From Stappia sp. (GTDB lineage: Bacteria; Pseudomonadota; Alphaproteobacteria; Rhizobiales; Stappiaceae), in the NCBI RefSeq assembly GCF_040110915.1, contig NZ_CP157793.1, positions 2,616,939 through 2,680,938 on the forward strand: a stretch of DNA of 64,000 nucleotides, given 5' to 3'. A model generated the notes under the pieces. It was not told the DNA's origin. It ran no database searches and saw only the letters and a program-made list of their open reading frames with translations. Below are positions 44,264 through 55,876 of the stretch, in pieces. Both the position numbers and the translations under genes were made by a program. Each line of letters starts with the position of its first letter. The first letter of the stretch is position 1.

Positions 44264-45226
44264 ATGCTGCCCTCCCCCGCGCGCTCCCGGCTGGCCGAGC
44301 GATACGCGGCCGCCGGTGCCCGGCTGTCGCGCCTGCCGGGCAACGTGCGCGGCGCCTTGTGGATGCTGCTGGCCGGTCTGTTTCTCACGGTCATGGTGAC
44401 GCTGATCAAGCTGCTGGGCCAGCGCCTGCCCGTCGCCGAGATCGTGCTGCTGCGCCAGATCGTGATGGGCGCGATCATCGCGCCGACGATCCTGCGCGGC
44501 CTGCCGGGATCGCTCGCGACGAGGTTCCCGCATCTTCACGCCGTGCGCGTGATCTGCGCGGCGGTCGCCATGCTCGCCGGCTTCACCGCCGTGGTGCATC
44601 TGCCGCTGGCCGATGCCACGGCCATCGCCTTTTCCAAGACGTTCTTCATCACCATCTTCGCGATCCTGTTCCTCGGCGAGACGGTCGGCCGCCACCGCTG
44701 GAGCGCGACCCTCATCGGCTTTCTCGGCGTCATCGTCATCCTGCGTCCGGGCACGGCCGGCATCGATCTCTACGCCGGGCTCGCGGTGGTGAGCGCGGCC
44801 GCGGCGGCCGTGGTGATGACCGTCATCCGCAAGCTGTCGCAGCAGGAACGCCCGGTCACCATCCTGACCTATCAGGTGGTCTTCGTCGGCCTGATCATGC
44901 TGCCCATCGCGCTGTATGCCTGGGTGCCGCCGACGCTTTCGGAACTGGGCATTCTGGTGGTGGTCGGGATCGTGTCCTGGGCCGGTCAGATGTGCAACAT
45001 CCGCGCGTTTCGCGCCGGCGAGGCCTCCGCGATCGCCGCCCTCGACTATGTGCGCCTGCTCTATGCGACGCTCATCGGCTTTCTGGTCTTCGGCGACCTT
45101 CCGGCGCTGGCGACCTATGCCGGGGCGGCGCTGATCATCGCCGGCTCGCTCTACACCATGTGGCGCGAGACGGTCCTCGGCCGCGAGGTCGCCAGCCGCG
45201 ACGGCATCCGCCCGGACGGCCCGTGA
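44264..45226 (+). CDS. DMT-family (EamA) transporter
   Basis: 320 residues, ten hydrophobic spans in two EamA halves. Recognisable pieces are VRGALWMLLAGLFLTVMVTLIKLLGQRLPVAEIVLLRQIV in the first half and YAGLAVVSAAAAAVVMTVI opening the second; FRAGEASAIAALDYVRLLYATLIG is the common end motif. Related to the transporter at 40265. It diverges from the molybdenum hydroxylase gene and converges with the HTH regulator after 24 bp. Substrate unknown. Confidence 0.9.
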   Translation: MLPSPARSRLAERYAAAGARLSRLPGNVRGALWMLLAGLFLTVMVTLIKLLGQRLPVAEIVLLRQIVMGAIIAPTILRGLPGSLATRFPHLHAVRVICAAVAMLAGFTAVVHLPLADATAIAFSKTFFITIFAILFLGETVGRHRWSATLIGFLGVIVILRPGTAGIDLYAGLAVVSAAAAAVVMTVIRKLSQQERPVTILTYQVVFVGLIMLPIALYAWVPPTLSELGILVVVGIVSWAGQMCNIRAFRAGEASAIAALDYVRLLYATLIGFLVFGDLPALATYAGAALIIAGSLYTMWRETVLGREVASRDGIRPDGP

Positions 45227-45250
45227 CGCAAGACGCCCTCCCCCGCCGGC

Positions 45251-46132
45251 CTATCCGCCGTTGAAGAGCGGCGTCCAGATGCCCTCGGTGCGGTAGCCGC
45301 CGAGCGCCTCCGCCATGTCGCGGAATGCGGCCGTGCGGGTGAAGGCGACGAGCGCCTGGAACGGCGGCTCGAACCACTCGCGCCGCGCGACCACCAGATC
45401 GAAGCGTTCCTCGCACAGCGGCACGAAATCGAGCTTGAACTGATGCGCCGAGGCCTCCAGCCCGAAGGCCGCGTCGGCGCGCCCGTCGAGCACGGCGAGC
45501 GCCGCCTCGCGCTCGTCGCGGGCGACCGCCGCGCCACCGTTGGAGGCCTCCTCGGGCGCGATCCCCTCGTCGCCCAGCATGCGGTCCAGCAGCAGCTGGC
45601 TGCCGGCCTGCGGCTGGCGCCGCACCACCTTGCGGCCCTGCAAATCGGCAAGCCGGGCGAGCCCCAGCGGATTGCCCGGCGGCACGATGACACCCCGGTT
45701 GCGCCACGCCCATTGCACGAGAACGACGGGCTGGAAGCGGAAGCGCCGGGTCACGATGTCCGTGTTCCAGCCCTCGTCCTGGACGACATGCAGGCCGGTT
45801 GCGATGCCCTCACCCTGTTCGAACCGGTCGAGCCCGTCGAGACTGCCGTCGAAGAGCGCCGCGAGCCCGGATCCGGACTCGCGCAGCGCCCACTCGAGCA
45901 AGGGGTCGTGACTGCCCAGCACCACCGGCGGACGGGCCGCGTCCGGCGACGGCGTCTCGCTGGCGTTGTCGATCCAGGCGAGCACGACGTCGCGAGGAAA
46001 CAGCAGCTTTCCGGTGGCGCGGGAATGCGGGATCTCGCCGGCCGCCGCCAGATCGTAGATCTTGCGCTCCTTGACGCGAAGCAGGTCCGCCATCTCGCGC
46101 GTGGTGAGATAGGTCGGCAGGTCGGCGGTCAT
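45251..46132 (-). CDS. HTH (MerR/excisionase-like) regulator with periplasmic-binding-like sensor
   Basis: 293 residues. The first ~60 form a helix-turn-helix of the excisionase type (LTTREMADLLRVKERKIYDLAAAGEIPHSRATGK, then LFPRDVVLAWI). The remainder is a PBP-like fold (VVLGSHDPLLEWALRESGSG, then NRGVIVPPGNPLGL and RADAAFGLEASAHQFKLDFVPL), as found at the end of molybdenum-cofactor and tungstate/molybdate regulators. The start MTADLPTYL at 46132 is used; MALSPDPL at 46201 is in frame. The association with the molybdenum hydroxylase at 41540 may be functional (inference). Confidence 0.85.
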   Translation of the reverse strand: MTADLPTYLTTREMADLLRVKERKIYDLAAAGEIPHSRATGKLLFPRDVVLAWIDNASETPSPDAARPPVVLGSHDPLLEWALRESGSGLAALFDGSLDGLDRFEQGEGIATGLHVVQDEGWNTDIVTRRFRFQPVVLVQWAWRNRGVIVPPGNPLGLARLADLQGRKVVRRQPQAGSQLLLDRMLGDEGIAPEEASNGGAAVARDEREAALAVLDGRADAAFGLEASAHQFKLDFVPLCEERFDLVVARREWFEPPFQALVAFTRTAAFRDMAEALGGYRTEGIWTPLFNGG

Positions 46133-46307
46133 GCGGCGCGGGGTCCCGGACTGTGAGAAAGACTGCGAAAAGGCAGGAAGCGGATCGGGCGACAATGCCA
46201 AGCCGGCACGCCCGCCGCAAGCACGACGAAGGGCGTGGTGCTGCCGCGCTCCTCACCGCCCGCGCGCACGGCGCCTGCGCCGCCCATGCCAACGCCGCCC
46301 GCCGTGC

Positions 46308-47984
46308 TCACCCGGCGGCCGCCTCGGCCGCCTGGGCGGCGCGCTTCGCCTCTTCCTCCTCGACGAGCTCCTTCTTCGACAGCTTGCCGACCATGGTCTT
46401 GGGCAGGCTGTCGCGGAACTCCACCTCATGCGGCATCTCGATCGACGACAGGTGGTCCTTGAGGAAGGTCTTGAGCTCGGTCGCCGTCAGCGCCGTGCCC
46501 TCGCGCAGCTTGACGAAGGCCTTGGGCGTCTGCCCCCGGTACTTGTCGGGGATGGCGATCACGATGGTCTCCTCGACCGCCGGATGCTGGTAGATCGCCT
46601 CCTCGATGACGCGCGGATAGACGTTGTAGCCCGAGCACAGGATGAGGTCCTTGATGCGGTCGACCAGATAGATGAACCCGTCCGCGTCGCGATAGCCGAC
46701 GTCTCCGGTGTGCAGCACCCCGTGTTCGAGCGTGCGCGCGGTCTCGTCCGGACGGTTGTAATAGCCGGCCATGACCTGCGGTCCGCTGACCACCAGTTCG
46801 CCCTTCTCGCCCTCGGCCACGTCCTTCGTCAGATCCTCCAGATCGCGGAAGCCGACGACCGTGCCCGGCACCGCGAGGCCGATCGATCCGGCCCGGCGGT
46901 TCTCGTCGAGCGGATTGGCGGCGACCACGGGCGCGGCCTCGGTCAGCCCGTAGCCCTCCACCAGATAGCATCCGGTCATCGTCTCGAACTGCGTCTTGAC
47001 CTCGACCGGCAGCGGCGCGCCGCCCGACAGGCACAGCTTGATCGAGGTGAGGTCGTATTTCTTCGTCATCTCCGCGGTGTTGATCGCCGTGTAGATGGTC
47101 GGCACGCCGGGAAACAGCGTGATCTGCTTCCGCTTGATGGTGTCGAGCAGCATCTTCAGCTCGAACCGCGGCAGCAGCACCATCTCCGCGCCGAGCACGA
47201 CGGAGAGGTTCTGCGCCACCGTCATCGCGAAGACGTGGAAGAAGGGCAGCACGCAGAGCATCTTCTCCCTGCCCGGCTCGGCGGCGGAAAAGATCGTGCG
47301 CATCTGCTCGATGTTGGCCGACAGATTGGCATGGGTCAGCATCGCGCCCTTGGGCACGCCCGTGGTGCCGCCGGTGTATTGCAGCACGGCGATGTCGGTC
47401 AGCGGATCGATCTCCGCGTCGCGCGGCGCCCCGCGCCCCTTCGCCATCACGTCCGCGAAGCGCGGATGCGCGGCGTCCTCGGGGATGCTCGCGCGCTCCT
47501 TGCCCTTGAACAGCGTGAACAGCAGCTTCTTGGGCTGCGGCAGGATGTCGGCCATCGGGCAGACGACGATGGTGTCGAGCGCGCCTTCCCGGCGCACCTC
47601 CTCCACCTTGTCGTAAATCACCTTGAGGTCGAGCGTGACCATGATCCGCGCGCCGGAATCGCGCGCCTGGAAGGAGATCTCGCGCTCCACATAGAGCGGA
47701 TTGAAGTTCACCACGATGCCGCCGATGCGCAGCACCGCGAAATAGAACACCGTGTAATAGGGCGTGTTGGGCAGACACAGCCCGACCTTGTCGCCCTTGC
47801 CCAGCCCCATCGCCTGCAATCCGGCGGCGACGCGCTGCGACATCGCCCCGATCTCGTCATAGGTCCAGCCGCGCCCGAGAAAATCCATCGCCGGCCGCGA
47901 CCCGTGATCTCGGATCGCCTCGTCCAGATAGCTGTGCACGGGTTTCGGGCTGAAGGTGGCAAGCCAGGCCTGCGTTTCGGTCAC
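46308..47984 (-). CDS. fadD: long-chain fatty acid-CoA ligase
   Basis: 558 residues. The AMP-binding motifs can be read: YTGGTTGVPKG (P-loop), GYGLTEAAPV (A5) and HTGDVGYRDADGFIYLVDR with KDLILCSGYNVYPR (A7-A8), and the catalytic Lys region TMVGKLSKKEL at the end. The start codon is GTG at 47984 with GGAGGAG upstream. It activates fatty acids to acyl-CoA for beta-oxidation. Just upstream (48064-48079) is a near-perfect palindrome of LiuR/fatty-acid regulator type, so expression is probably fatty-acid or branched-chain amino-acid responsive. The C-terminal tail is Ala/Glu-rich and variable. Confidence 0.95.
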   Translation of the reverse strand: MTETQAWLATFSPKPVHSYLDEAIRDHGSRPAMDFLGRGWTYDEIGAMSQRVAAGLQAMGLGKGDKVGLCLPNTPYYTVFYFAVLRIGGIVVNFNPLYVEREISFQARDSGARIMVTLDLKVIYDKVEEVRREGALDTIVVCPMADILPQPKKLLFTLFKGKERASIPEDAAHPRFADVMAKGRGAPRDAEIDPLTDIAVLQYTGGTTGVPKGAMLTHANLSANIEQMRTIFSAAEPGREKMLCVLPFFHVFAMTVAQNLSVVLGAEMVLLPRFELKMLLDTIKRKQITLFPGVPTIYTAINTAEMTKKYDLTSIKLCLSGGAPLPVEVKTQFETMTGCYLVEGYGLTEAAPVVAANPLDENRRAGSIGLAVPGTVVGFRDLEDLTKDVAEGEKGELVVSGPQVMAGYYNRPDETARTLEHGVLHTGDVGYRDADGFIYLVDRIKDLILCSGYNVYPRVIEEAIYQHPAVEETIVIAIPDKYRGQTPKAFVKLREGTALTATELKTFLKDHLSSIEMPHEVEFRDSLPKTMVGKLSKKELVEEEEAKRAAQAAEAAAG

Positions 47985-48063
47985 GATGCTCCTCCCTGCA
48001 TGGTTCTTCGCCGGTCCCTTGTTCCTCCCGGGCCGGCGACCGAAACCATGACCAAAGCTTCCC

Positions 48064-48079
48064 TTTACGTCAACGTAAA
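48064..48079. promoter_or_regulatory. LiuR/FadR-like operator palindrome upstream of fadD
   Basis: TTTACGT CA ACGTAAA, perfect 7-bp arms with a 2-bp spacer, 80 bp upstream of the fadD start. This matches the consensus recalled for MerR-family LiuR regulators of fatty-acid and branched-chain amino-acid degradation. The regulator itself is not in the window. Confidence 0.75.
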
Positions 48080-48161
48080 AAGCACCTCCTGATCCGGGTC
48101 CGGCTCACCTCAGGATAGGCGAAAGGCGAGGCTGCACCAAGAGCAACCGACCCTGCCGACG

Positions 48162-49925
48162 TCAGCCGTCCGAAGCCGCGCCCGCCTCCACGAGTTGGAA
48201 GCGGTCGACGTCGAACAGGCCCTTGTCGGTGATCTTGAGATGCGGAATCACCGGCAGCGGCAGGAAGGCGACCTGCAGGAAGGGCTCGGGCAGCGTGCAG
48301 CCGAGATCGCGCGCGGCGCCGCGCAAGTCTTCCAGCGCATGGCGCACCTCCTCGAAGGGGGCGAGGCTCATCAGCCCGGCGAGCGGCAGGGCGAGCTCCG
48401 CCAGCACCTGATCTCCGTCCGCCACGACGAACCCGCCCTGAAGCGCGGCGATCCGGTTAACGGCGGTGGCCATCGACGCATCGTCCGCGCCGACGACGCA
48501 GACATTGTGGCTGTCGTGCCCGACCGAGGAGGCGATCGCGCCGCGTTGCAGGCCGAAGCCGGCGACGAAGCCGCGCCCGATGCCGCCGGTCCTGCCGTGA
48601 CGCTCGACCACGGCGACCTTGGCGATGTCCCCTGCCGGATCGGCGACGGCCGCGCCGTCGCGCTGGGGCAGCGTGCGGGTCAGATGCTCGGTGATGATCC
48701 GGCCCGGCACCACGCCGATCACCGCATGCGCATTCGCCGATCCCGCCTCCACGCGAAAGTCTGCGGCCGACAGGGCACGCAGATGCACGCTGGCGAGGCC
48801 GATGGGCGCAAGCGGCGGGCGGACCGCGAAGGCGGCCGCATCGGCGACCCGCCCGCCGGCAATCACGCTGGCCACGGCGCAGGTTTCCAGATCGTCGAGC
48901 AGCACGAGATCGGCGCGCCAGCCCGGCGCGACCAGCCCCCGGTCGCGCAGGCCGAAGGCGGTGGCCGCCGACCAGCTCGCCGCGCGATAGGCGTCCTGCG
49001 GGCGCACGCCTTTCGCGATCAGCCGGCGGATCATGCTGTCGAGATGGCCCTCCTCCGCGATGTCCAGCGGATTGCGGTCGTCGGTGCACAGCGCCACGAA
49101 GGAGGCCGTGTCCGGGGTCAGCACCTCGGCGAGCGCATCGAGATCCTTCGAGACCGACCCTTCGCGGATCAGAATGCTCATGCCCTTGGCGAGTTTCTCG
49201 CGCGCCTCCTCGGCCGTCGTCGCCTCATGGTCGGTGCGGATGCGCGCGGCGAGATAGCCGTTGAGATCGAGACCGGAGAGCAGCGGCGCATGGCCGTCGA
49301 TGTGCCCGTCCTGGAAGGCGGCGAGCTTGGCGAGCACCTGCGGATCGCGCGCCAGAACACCCGGAAAATTCATGAATTCCGCCAGACCGATCACCTTGGG
49401 ATGATCGGCGAGCGGCGCGATGTCGTCGATCTCCAGCCGCGCCCCTGCCGTTTCGAAGGCAGTCGCCGGCACGCAGGAGGAGAGGTTCACGCGCAGGTCC
49501 ATCACCGTGCGCTCGCTCGCCTCCAGGAAGTAACGGATGCCGTCGACGCCCAGAACATTGGCGATTTCATGCGGATCGCAGATCGCCGTGGTGACGCCGC
49601 GCGGCAGCACGCAGCGGTCGAACTCCAGCGGCGTGACGAGGGAGGATTCCACATGCAGATGCGTGTCGATGAAGCCCGGCACGACGATGCGACCGCCGCC
49701 GTCGATCTCAGCCCGTCCGTTGTACTGCCCATGCGTGCCGACGATGCGGTCGCCGACGATGGCGATGTCGGTTGCGGTCGTCGACCCGTCGATCACCGAG
49801 AAGAGCCGCACGTCGCGCACGACCAGATCGGCCGGCACCTCGCCCCGGCCGGCTGCGATGGCGCGGGCCAGGAACGCCGCGTCGTGCGGCGCGTTTCGCT
49901 TCGCTGCACCGGAGGTCTCTTCCAT
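48162..49925 (-). CDS. ade: adenine deaminase
   Basis: 587 residues, normal length for Ade. Amidohydrolase motifs: DTHLHVESS (metal His pair), [20 protein letters not shown] and [15 protein letters not shown], the last being the family-specific end region. It converts adenine to hypoxanthine and ammonia. The start MEETSGAAK at 49925 has GGGAG eleven bases upstream; in-frame ATGs at 49949, 49955 and 50021 give longer options. It is transcribed alone, divergent from the ROK regulator 336 bp away. No guanine riboswitch-like structure was seen in its leader. Confidence 0.93.
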   Translation of the reverse strand: MEETSGAAKRNAPHDAAFLARAIAAGRGEVPADLVVRDVRLFSVIDGSTTATDIAIVGDRIVGTHGQYNGRAEIDGGGRIVVPGFIDTHLHVESSLVTPLEFDRCVLPRGVTTAICDPHEIANVLGVDGIRYFLEASERTVMDLRVNLSSCVPATAFETAGARLEIDDIAPLADHPKVIGLAEFMNFPGVLARDPQVLAKLAAFQDGHIDGHAPLLSGLDLNGYLAARIRTDHEATTAEEAREKLAKGMSILIREGSVSKDLDALAEVLTPDTASFVALCTDDRNPLDIAEEGHLDSMIRRLIAKGVRPQDAYRAASWSAATAFGLRDRGLVAPGWRADLVLLDDLETCAVASVIAGGRVADAAAFAVRPPLAPIGLASVHLRALSAADFRVEAGSANAHAVIGVVPGRIITEHLTRTLPQRDGAAVADPAGDIAKVAVVERHGRTGGIGRGFVAGFGLQRGAIASSVGHDSHNVCVVGADDASMATAVNRIAALQGGFVVADGDQVLAELALPLAGLMSLAPFEEVRHALEDLRGAARDLGCTLPEPFLQVAFLPLPVIPHLKITDKGLFDVDRFQLVEAGAASDG

Positions 49926-50261
49926 GACGTTGTCGTCTCCCGTCGGCATTCGCATCGCCTGTGTCGATATGAACTGGCGTGAGGTGATGGGTGCTGGTGT
50001 GGTCGAAGCCGGGGGAATCATCGCACGCGAACCCCGTCTGCGTCACCCGGTCTCGGACGCCGTCACCGGGTCGATTGACAAGATCTCGACCCGCCTCAAT
50101 AATTTAATCAAACGAAATAAATACTTTGACTTTACGGACTTTCGACGCTTGGGGACTGGCTTGCCGAAGCGCGTCGGCCAGAGGGAGATCCAGAAGGGCG
50201 GTCTCGGATATGCGGCGCGAGACCGATCCGGAGAAAGGACCGGTCTGCAGAAGGAGGGGCG
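49926..50261. other. divergent intergenic region, ade / ROK-zwf operon
   Basis: 336 bp. The most AT-rich stretch in this part of the window lies at 50097-50150. It contains ATTTAAT CAAACGA AATAAAT (50102-50122), an imperfect inverted repeat with 7-bp arms, which is a candidate operator or promoter element for the ROK gene. Binding by the ROK protein itself is inference. Confidence 0.5.
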
Positions 50262-51617
50262 ATGGCAGCGCAAATGCGACCTCGGCGTCTGGTCGGGCAG
50301 GGATCGAACTCCGTTCAGCTGCGCCGCTACAACGAGCGCATCGTGCTGCAGGCGCTGCGCCGGGTCGGCGCGGCGTCCAAGGCGGATCTCGCCCGCCTCG
50401 CCCGGCTCACCAATGCCGCCATCGGCGGCATCATTCAGGATCTCGCCGCCAACGGGCTGATCGAAACGCACGGCAAGCGCCACCACGGCGGGCGCGGGCA
50501 GCCGGCGACGCTGTTGCGCATTGCCCCCGAGGGGGCCTATGCCTTCGGCGTGCGCCTCGACCGCACGTCCATCGAGACGGTGCTCGCCGATTTCTCGGGC
50601 CGCATCATCGCGCGCCAGTGGCACGACGGCCCGCTGCCGCCCCCCGAGGAGGCCGTCGATCTCGTGGCCCGCGACATCGCCACCCTGCTCAAGCGGGTCC
50701 CGGCCGACGCGCAGGCCCGCATCGCCGGCGTCGGCCTGGCGATGCCGTTCAACCTCGGGGCCTGGCTGCACGAACTGGGCCTGTCGGCCGAAACCTTCCG
50801 CCGCTGGGAAGGGGTCGACGCCGCCGCCCTTCTGGAAGCGCGCATCGATCTGCCGGTGCTGGCCGAGAACGACGGCACGGCGGCGGCGATCGCGGAGCTG
50901 TTTTCCGGCGCCGGCCGCCATGCCGACGATTTCCTCTATCTCTTTCTCGGCCCCGCCGTCGGCGGCGGCGTCGTGCAGGGCGGTGACTGCCTCAGGGGCG
51001 TGAACGGCAATGCCGGCGATGTCGCCATGATGCCGGTGCCGCCGAGCCGGCTGGCCTCCGCCCCGCGCCCGCCCGGCGAGATGGACATGCTCCTGACCCG
51101 CGCCTCGCTGGTCGCGCTGAAACGCCACCTCGCCCATCATGGCGTTGCGGCCGGGACCCGGGCCGATCTGGACCGCGCCGTGGCGGAGGGACATCCGGCG
51201 GTCGCGGAGTGGATGGACGATTGCATCGCGGCCCTGACGCCGGCGATCTGGTCGGCGATCTCCCTGCTCGATCTGCCATTGGTGGTCGTGGATTTCGATC
51301 TCGACGGCGGGTTGCCCGAGCGCTTCCTCGCCGGGCTCGACGCGGCACTCGCCCGCGCCGCGCCCGAGGCCCGCCGTCCGCCGCGCCTGATGCGCGGCTC
51401 CTTCGGTCCGGACGCCGGGGCCGCCGGCGCGGCCAATCTGCCGATCTTCGCGAACTACTCGCCCCGCACGGACATTCTGACCGGCCACCTGCCGAGCGGT
51501 CCGCGGAGCGCGTCGGCGCGGCCGGGGGCGCCGGGCGCGCGCATTGCCGACCCGGGGTCCGATGCGGCACCCTTGGCGCCAGGGCCCGCGCGCGTCCCCC
51601 GCGCCCCGTCGATGTGA
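50262..51617 (+). CDS. ROK-family transcriptional regulator
   Basis: 451 residues. A winged helix-turn-helix (about 15-75: IVLQALRRVGAASKADLARL, then LTNAAIGGIIQDLAANGLIE) is followed by a ROK sugar-kinase-like fold (GVRLDRTSIETVLADFSGRII, ENDGTAAAIAELF, FLGPAVGGGVV). The zinc motif CxCGxxGC of ROK proteins is missing; the matching region reads MMPVPPSRLASAPRPPGEM. The last ~45 residues are Pro/Ala/Gly-rich and look unstructured. AAGGAGGGG precedes the ATG. It sits 10 bp before zwf on the same strand, so it likely controls and is co-transcribed with the Entner-Doudoroff genes, sensing a sugar or phosphosugar. Confidence 0.9.
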   Translation: MAAQMRPRRLVGQGSNSVQLRRYNERIVLQALRRVGAASKADLARLARLTNAAIGGIIQDLAANGLIETHGKRHHGGRGQPATLLRIAPEGAYAFGVRLDRTSIETVLADFSGRIIARQWHDGPLPPPEEAVDLVARDIATLLKRVPADAQARIAGVGLAMPFNLGAWLHELGLSAETFRRWEGVDAAALLEARIDLPVLAENDGTAAAIAELFSGAGRHADDFLYLFLGPAVGGGVVQGGDCLRGVNGNAGDVAMMPVPPSRLASAPRPPGEMDMLLTRASLVALKRHLAHHGVAAGTRADLDRAVAEGHPAVAEWMDDCIAALTPAIWSAISLLDLPLVVVDFDLDGGLPERFLAGLDAALARAAPEARRPPRLMRGSFGPDAGAAGAANLPIFANYSPRTDILTGHLPSGPRSASARPGAPGARIADPGSDAAPLAPGPARVPRAPSM

Positions 51618-51627
51618 AAGGATTCTC

Positions 51628-53100
51628 ATGGCCGTCCGCGTCATCGAAGTCGACCCGTTCGATCTCATCGTCTTCGGCGCGACCGGAGACCTCGCGCACC
51701 GCAAGCTGCTGCCCGCGCTTTACCATCGCGATCTCGACGGCCAGATCCCGGACGACGCGCGGGTGATCGCCTGTTCGCGCCGCCCCATGAGCGACGGCGA
51801 ATACCGCGCCTTCGCCCGCGAAGCCGTGTGCGAGCACGTCAGCGACGTCGAGGAGACCGCCCTGACGCGCTTCCTGGACCGGCTGCGCTATCTCAGCGTC
51901 GATGCCGCCGGGGGCGACGGCTGGCCGGATCTCACCGCGCTGCTCGCCGGGCGCGAGGGGGTGGTGCGTGCCTTCTACCTCGCGGTGTCGCCCGACTTCT
52001 TCGGCTCGATCTGCGCCCGCATCGGCTCGGAAGGTCTGGCCACCGACCTGTCGCGCATCGTCATCGAGAAGCCCATCGGCAAGGACGGCGCCTCGGCGCG
52101 CGCGCTCAACGCGGCGATCGGACAGGTGTTTCGCGAGGACCAGATCTTCCGCATCGACCATTATCTCGGCAAGGAGACGGTCCAGAACCTGATGGCGCTG
52201 CGCTTCGCCAACGCGCTGTTCGAGCCGCTATGGAACGCCGCCCACATCGACCACGTGCAGATCACGGTGGCCGAATCCCTCGGCGTGGAAGGCCGTGCCG
52301 GCTATTACGACACCGCCGGCGCCATGCGCGACATGGTGCAGAACCACATTCTCCAGCTTCTGTGCCTGGTGGCGATGGAGCCGCCGGAATCCATGAGCGC
52401 GGATTCGGTGCGCGACGAAAAGCTGAAGGTTCTGAAAGCCCTTACCCCCATTGGCGCCGACCTTGCGCCGACACGGACCGTGCGCGGACAATATCGCGCC
52501 GGGGCCTCGTCCGGCGGCGCGGTGCGCGGCTATCTGGAGGAACTGGACGATCCCTCCTCCGACACCGAAACCTTCGTCGCCATCAAGGCCGAGATCGCCA
52601 ACTGGCGGTGGGCGGGCGTGCCCTTCTATCTGCGCACGGGCAAGCGGCTGGCGGCGCGCGTGTCGGAAATCGTCGTGCAGTTCCGCCCGATCCCGCATTC
52701 GATCTTCGGCGAGGACGTCGGCCACGTCGACCCGAACCGGCTGGTGATCCGCCTGCAGCCCGACGAGGGCGTGCGCATGCAGGTGATGATCAAGGACCCC
52801 GGCCCGGGCGGGATGCGTCTGCGTCAGGTTCCGCTCGACATGTCCTTCGCCGCCGCCTTCAAGGTCCGCAACCCGGACGCCTACGAACGCCTGCTGATGG
52901 ACGTCATCCGCGGCAACCAGACGCTGTTCATGCGCCGCGACGAGGTCGAGGCCGCCTGGGCCTGGGTCGATCCGATCCTGGAGGCCTGGGCCGCGCACAA
53001 GGAGCCGCCCAAGGGCTACACCTCCGGCACCTGGGGTCCGTCTGCCGCCATCGCGCTGATCGAGCGCGACCGGCGCACCTGGTTCGAGGATCTGATCTGA
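51628..53100 (+). CDS. zwf: glucose-6-phosphate 1-dehydrogenase
   Basis: 490 residues. GATGDLAHRKLLPALY is the nucleotide-binding signature and RIDHYLGKETVQNLMALRF holds the catalytic His. Other landmarks are AESLGVEGRAGYYD and a C-terminal MRRDEVEAAWAWVDPIL. It oxidises glucose-6-phosphate to 6-phosphogluconolactone. AAAGGA is nine bases before the ATG at 51628, and an open extension upstream is the shadow of the ROK gene. First enzyme of the Entner-Doudoroff set zwf-edd-eda. No 6-phosphogluconolactonase (pgl) follows it, although pgl is often next in line. Confidence 0.97.
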   Translation: MAVRVIEVDPFDLIVFGATGDLAHRKLLPALYHRDLDGQIPDDARVIACSRRPMSDGEYRAFAREAVCEHVSDVEETALTRFLDRLRYLSVDAAGGDGWPDLTALLAGREGVVRAFYLAVSPDFFGSICARIGSEGLATDLSRIVIEKPIGKDGASARALNAAIGQVFREDQIFRIDHYLGKETVQNLMALRFANALFEPLWNAAHIDHVQITVAESLGVEGRAGYYDTAGAMRDMVQNHILQLLCLVAMEPPESMSADSVRDEKLKVLKALTPIGADLAPTRTVRGQYRAGASSGGAVRGYLEELDDPSSDTETFVAIKAEIANWRWAGVPFYLRTGKRLAARVSEIVVQFRPIPHSIFGEDVGHVDPNRLVIRLQPDEGVRMQVMIKDPGPGGMRLRQVPLDMSFAAAFKVRNPDAYERLLMDVIRGNQTLFMRRDEVEAAWAWVDPILEAWAAHKEPPKGYTSGTWGPSAAIALIERDRRTWFEDLI

Positions 53101-53153
53101 GCGCACGACCGGGACGTGCGGAGCAGACTCTCCTGCGCGCGTTGAACGGGAAC

Positions 53154-53167
53154 TTAAATCGATTTAA
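53154..53167. promoter_or_regulatory. LacI/GntR-type operator between zwf and edd
   Basis: TTAAATCGATTTAA, a perfect 14-bp palindrome with central CG as in LacI-family operators, 79 bp before the edd start. It stands out as AT-rich in a GC-rich gap. It suggests that edd-eda have their own promoter and sugar-responsive control. No LacI-family gene is in the window; the upstream ROK protein is another candidate. Confidence 0.7.
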
Positions 53168-53245
53168 AAGGAGAGGCAGCCACGCAGCGCCGCCGCCATC
53201 GGGCGGTCGCGCGACCGCCGCACGCAGACCGGGAGACATGCCGCC

Positions 53246-55066
<1,821 letters not shown>

Positions 55067-55123
55067 GCGCCGCGCCCCGTTTTGATGCAGACGCCGCACC
55101 AAAAATCCGGAGAGAGCGCACCC

Positions 55124-55762
55124 ATGACCCAGGACACAGCCCGCCTCGACGCCGTGATGACGGCCGCGCCCGTGATCCCCGTCCTCGTCGTCGAGGAAGC
55201 CGCGCAGGCGGTGCCGATGGCCCGCGCGCTGGTGCGCGGCGGCCTGCCGGCAATCGAGATTACCCTGCGCACGCCCGCCGCCCTCGACGCGATCCGCGCG
55301 GTCGCGGCGGAGGTGGAGGGCGCGATCCCCGGCGCCGGGACCGTGCTCGATGCGACACAATATGACGCAGCGGCCGAGGCGGGCGCGCGCTTCGTCGTCT
55401 CGCCGGGGGCCACCGAGCGGCTGCTCGCCGCCGCCGGCGGCAACGTGCCGCTCTTGCCCGGCGCCGCGACGGCCTCGGAGGTGATGCGCCTGCTGGAGGT
55501 CGGCTACACCCGGCTGAAACTCTTTCCGGCCGAGGCCGCCGGCGGCGTCGCGCTGCTGAAATCGCTGGCCGCCCCCCTGCCGCAGGCCCGCTTTTGCCCC
55601 ACCGGCGGCATCACCGCCGCGACGGCGCCCGCCTATCTGGCCCTGCCGAATGTCGCCTGCGTCGGCGGCTCCTGGATCGCGACGCCGCAGGCCATCGCCA
55701 GCGGCGACTGGGACGGCATCGCGGCCCGCGCGGCAGCGGCCGCCGCGCTTGGCGCCCGCTGA
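55124..55762 (+). CDS. eda: KDPG aldolase (2-dehydro-3-deoxyphosphogluconate aldolase)
   Basis: 212 residues. Class I aldolase motifs: IEITLR with the catalytic Glu45, GAGTVLD, the Schiff-base Lys132 in RLKLFPAE, and PTGGI. It splits KDPG to pyruvate and glyceraldehyde-3-phosphate, and may also handle 4-hydroxy-2-oxoglutarate. GGAGAG lies upstream of the ATG at 55124; the frame extends to 55082 without a binding site. Last gene of the Entner-Doudoroff operon. No hairpin terminator was recognised after it. Confidence 0.97.
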   Translation: MTQDTARLDAVMTAAPVIPVLVVEEAAQAVPMARALVRGGLPAIEITLRTPAALDAIRAVAAEVEGAIPGAGTVLDATQYDAAAEAGARFVVSPGATERLLAAAGGNVPLLPGAATASEVMRLLEVGYTRLKLFPAEAAGGVALLKSLAAPLPQARFCPTGGITAATAPAYLALPNVACVGGSWIATPQAIASGDWDGIAARAAAAAALGAR

Positions 55763-55876
55763 CATTTTTCGGCGGCCCCGCCCTTTGCGGCGGCGCTCCT
55801 CCCCTCCCATATATCGCCCGGATCCGCCCGCCGATTCCCGGCGGGGCTCCTTCCCTCCTGTTTCGGACCAGCCCCC

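Noticed and set aside
48162..50021. purine riboswitch before adenine deaminase
   Set aside because: No three-way-junction fold with conserved loops was seen in the leader.
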